Part shown: one piece after another, positions 4,656 to 5,271 of the stretch | Layout: each line of letters opens with the position of its first letter | Position numbering within the stretch: the stretch's first letter is position 1 | DNA from: a bacterium | GTDB lineage: Bacteria; Patescibacteriota; Patescibacteriia; Patescibacteriales; GWE2-39-37 | Direction: 5' to 3' | DNA length: 5,271 nucleotides | NCBI GenBank assembly: GCA_021786695.1 | Contig: JAJYMT010000028.1 | Location: 1 to 5,271, forward strand | Translations under genes and position numbers: made by a program | Notes under the pieces: generated by a model | Database searches by the model: none | Seen by the model: the letters and a program-made list of their open reading frames with translations, nothing else | Told to the model about the DNA's origin: nothing

Positions 4656-4671
4656 CGGTTTAGCTTATTTA

Positions 4672-5271
4672 TTATTGGATGCGGGCAAAAAGCGGCTCGC
4701 CTTTCTTGACTGCCTTTTCACTGAACTGCCTGACGATTTTTTCTGCGGTCGCGGGCAGAAACGGTTCTAAGAGGATCGCTACCTCCAGAATTTCCTGCGC
4801 CACCGGCTCAAGCACCGCCTTAATTTCAGCCCCGTCCGTCATCTTCCAAGGCGCTTTGGCGGTCAATAGCTCGTCGCCCTCTTTCAATTTCGCCCAAAGA
4901 ATCTTGAGCGCCTCGTCGAATCTGAAACCGGTCATCTTTTCCGCGACGGCTTCTTTCAATTTCCGGTCTTTTCCCGCCGCGAGTGCCAATTCTATCCGGT
5001 TCTTTTCTAGCAAGGTGGAGACGCGCGCCACCAGGTTGCCCAGTCCGTTTGCCAGATCGCCGTTGTAGCGCTTTTCAAATTTCTCAATGGTAAAATCGCC
5101 ATCCTCAAAAGGAGTAAATTCAGCGAGCAGATAATAACGAAGCGCGTCTGTTCCAAATACATCTACCAGCATAAAAGGATCGACCACGTTGCCGAGCGAC
5201 TTGCTCATCTTAGCTCCGTCCGCGGTGATAAAGCCGTGGATCATTATCTTGTCCGACGGCTCCAGGCTGTC
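4672..5271 (-). CDS. metG: Methionyl-tRNA synthetase, C-terminal part (5' end outside window)
   Basis: Class I aminoacyl-tRNA synthetase that charges tRNA-Met in the cytoplasm. The reading frame is open to the right edge at 5271, giving 199 residues and a TAA stop; the catalytic Rossmann half lies outside the window. The fragment shows the ATP-binding KMSKS loop at residues 21-25, followed by SLGNVVDP. Next come the family signatures GTDALRYYLL and FEDGDFT, then NGDLANGLGNLVARV at the start of the anticodon-binding helical bundle, with APWK further on (Trp about residue 142). LEPFLPATAEKI and a terminal EPLFARIQ are typical of the end of the MetRS core. The protein stops there, so it lacks the extra C-terminal tRNA-binding (EMAPII/Trbp111-like) domain found in some MetRS. 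LeuRS and ValRS also carry KMSKS-like loops, but the helical-bundle motifs are those of MetRS. The internal ATG at 5244 is not the start. The stop lies 16 nt before cvpA, suggesting co-transcription. Confidence 0.95.
   Translation of the reverse strand, partial: DSLEPSDKIMIHGFITADGAKMSKSLGNVVDPFMLVDVFGTDALRYYLLAEFTPFEDGDFTIEKFEKRYNGDLANGLGNLVARVSTLLEKNRIELALAAGKDRKLKEAVAEKMTGFRFDEALKILWAKLKEGDELLTAKAPWKMTDGAEIKAVLEPVAQEILEVAILLEPFLPATAEKIVRQFSEKAVKKGEPLFARIQ

Noticed and set aside
4672..5244. Complete small gene starting at the ATG at 5244
   Set aside because: The frame stays open to 5271, and the Met is inside the conserved MetRS segment just before KMSKS, so this is an internal methionine of a truncated gene.

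Overview
This window is a bacterial housekeeping region with every recognisable gene on the minus strand, so transcription runs from high to low coordinates. The codon usage is moderately GC-rich, the spacers are very AT-rich, the proteins are short to average in length, and most starts have no Shine-Dalgarno sequence. This combination, with dispersed hairpin and heptamer repeats in the spacers, fits a Patescibacteria/CPR-type genome (Parcubacteria-like). That assignment is an inference from style, not from a marker gene. TAA, TAG and TGA are all used as stops, so the code is standard table 11.

Layout in transcription order. Positions 5271 to 2666 hold a tight cluster: the 3' part of methionyl-tRNA synthetase (metG), a CvpA-family membrane protein, a threonylcarbamoyl-AMP synthase of the TsaC/YrdC/Sua5 type, and a TatD-family metal-dependent DNase. 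The junctions are 16 nt, a 4-nt ATGA overlap and 5 nt, so the cluster is probably one transcript. Two of the four act in translation or tRNA modification.

Positions 2665 to 2507 are a 159-nt spacer. It holds the best sigma70-like promoter in the window (2624-2652) and a leader of about 110 nt with several small hairpins. From 2506 down to the left edge is the start of an F-type ATP synthase operon in canonical order: AtpZ/AtpI-like assembly protein, subunit a (atpB), subunit c (atpE), subunit b (atpF) and the first 23 codons of subunit delta (atpH). These build the membrane Fo sector and the peripheral stalk. The F1 genes (alpha, gamma, beta, epsilon) would be expected beyond the left edge. 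The c subunit lacks the usual Na+ ligands, so proton coupling is predicted.

The genes are ordinary; the unusual part is between them. All three spacers after atpB (174, 191 and 98 nt) are filled by repeats, each of a different kind: a GC-rich palindromic element with 20-nt terminal inverted repeats (1093-1233), a pair of opposed arrays of 7-nt repeats (674-792), and a two-stem inverted repeat whose outer arm carries the only SD-like sequence of atpH (77-166). A second array of the same 7-nt family lies at the sua5/tatD junction (3507-3541). There it encodes the last nine or ten residues of the Sua5-type protein. No phage, defence, CRISPR or RNA genes were seen.
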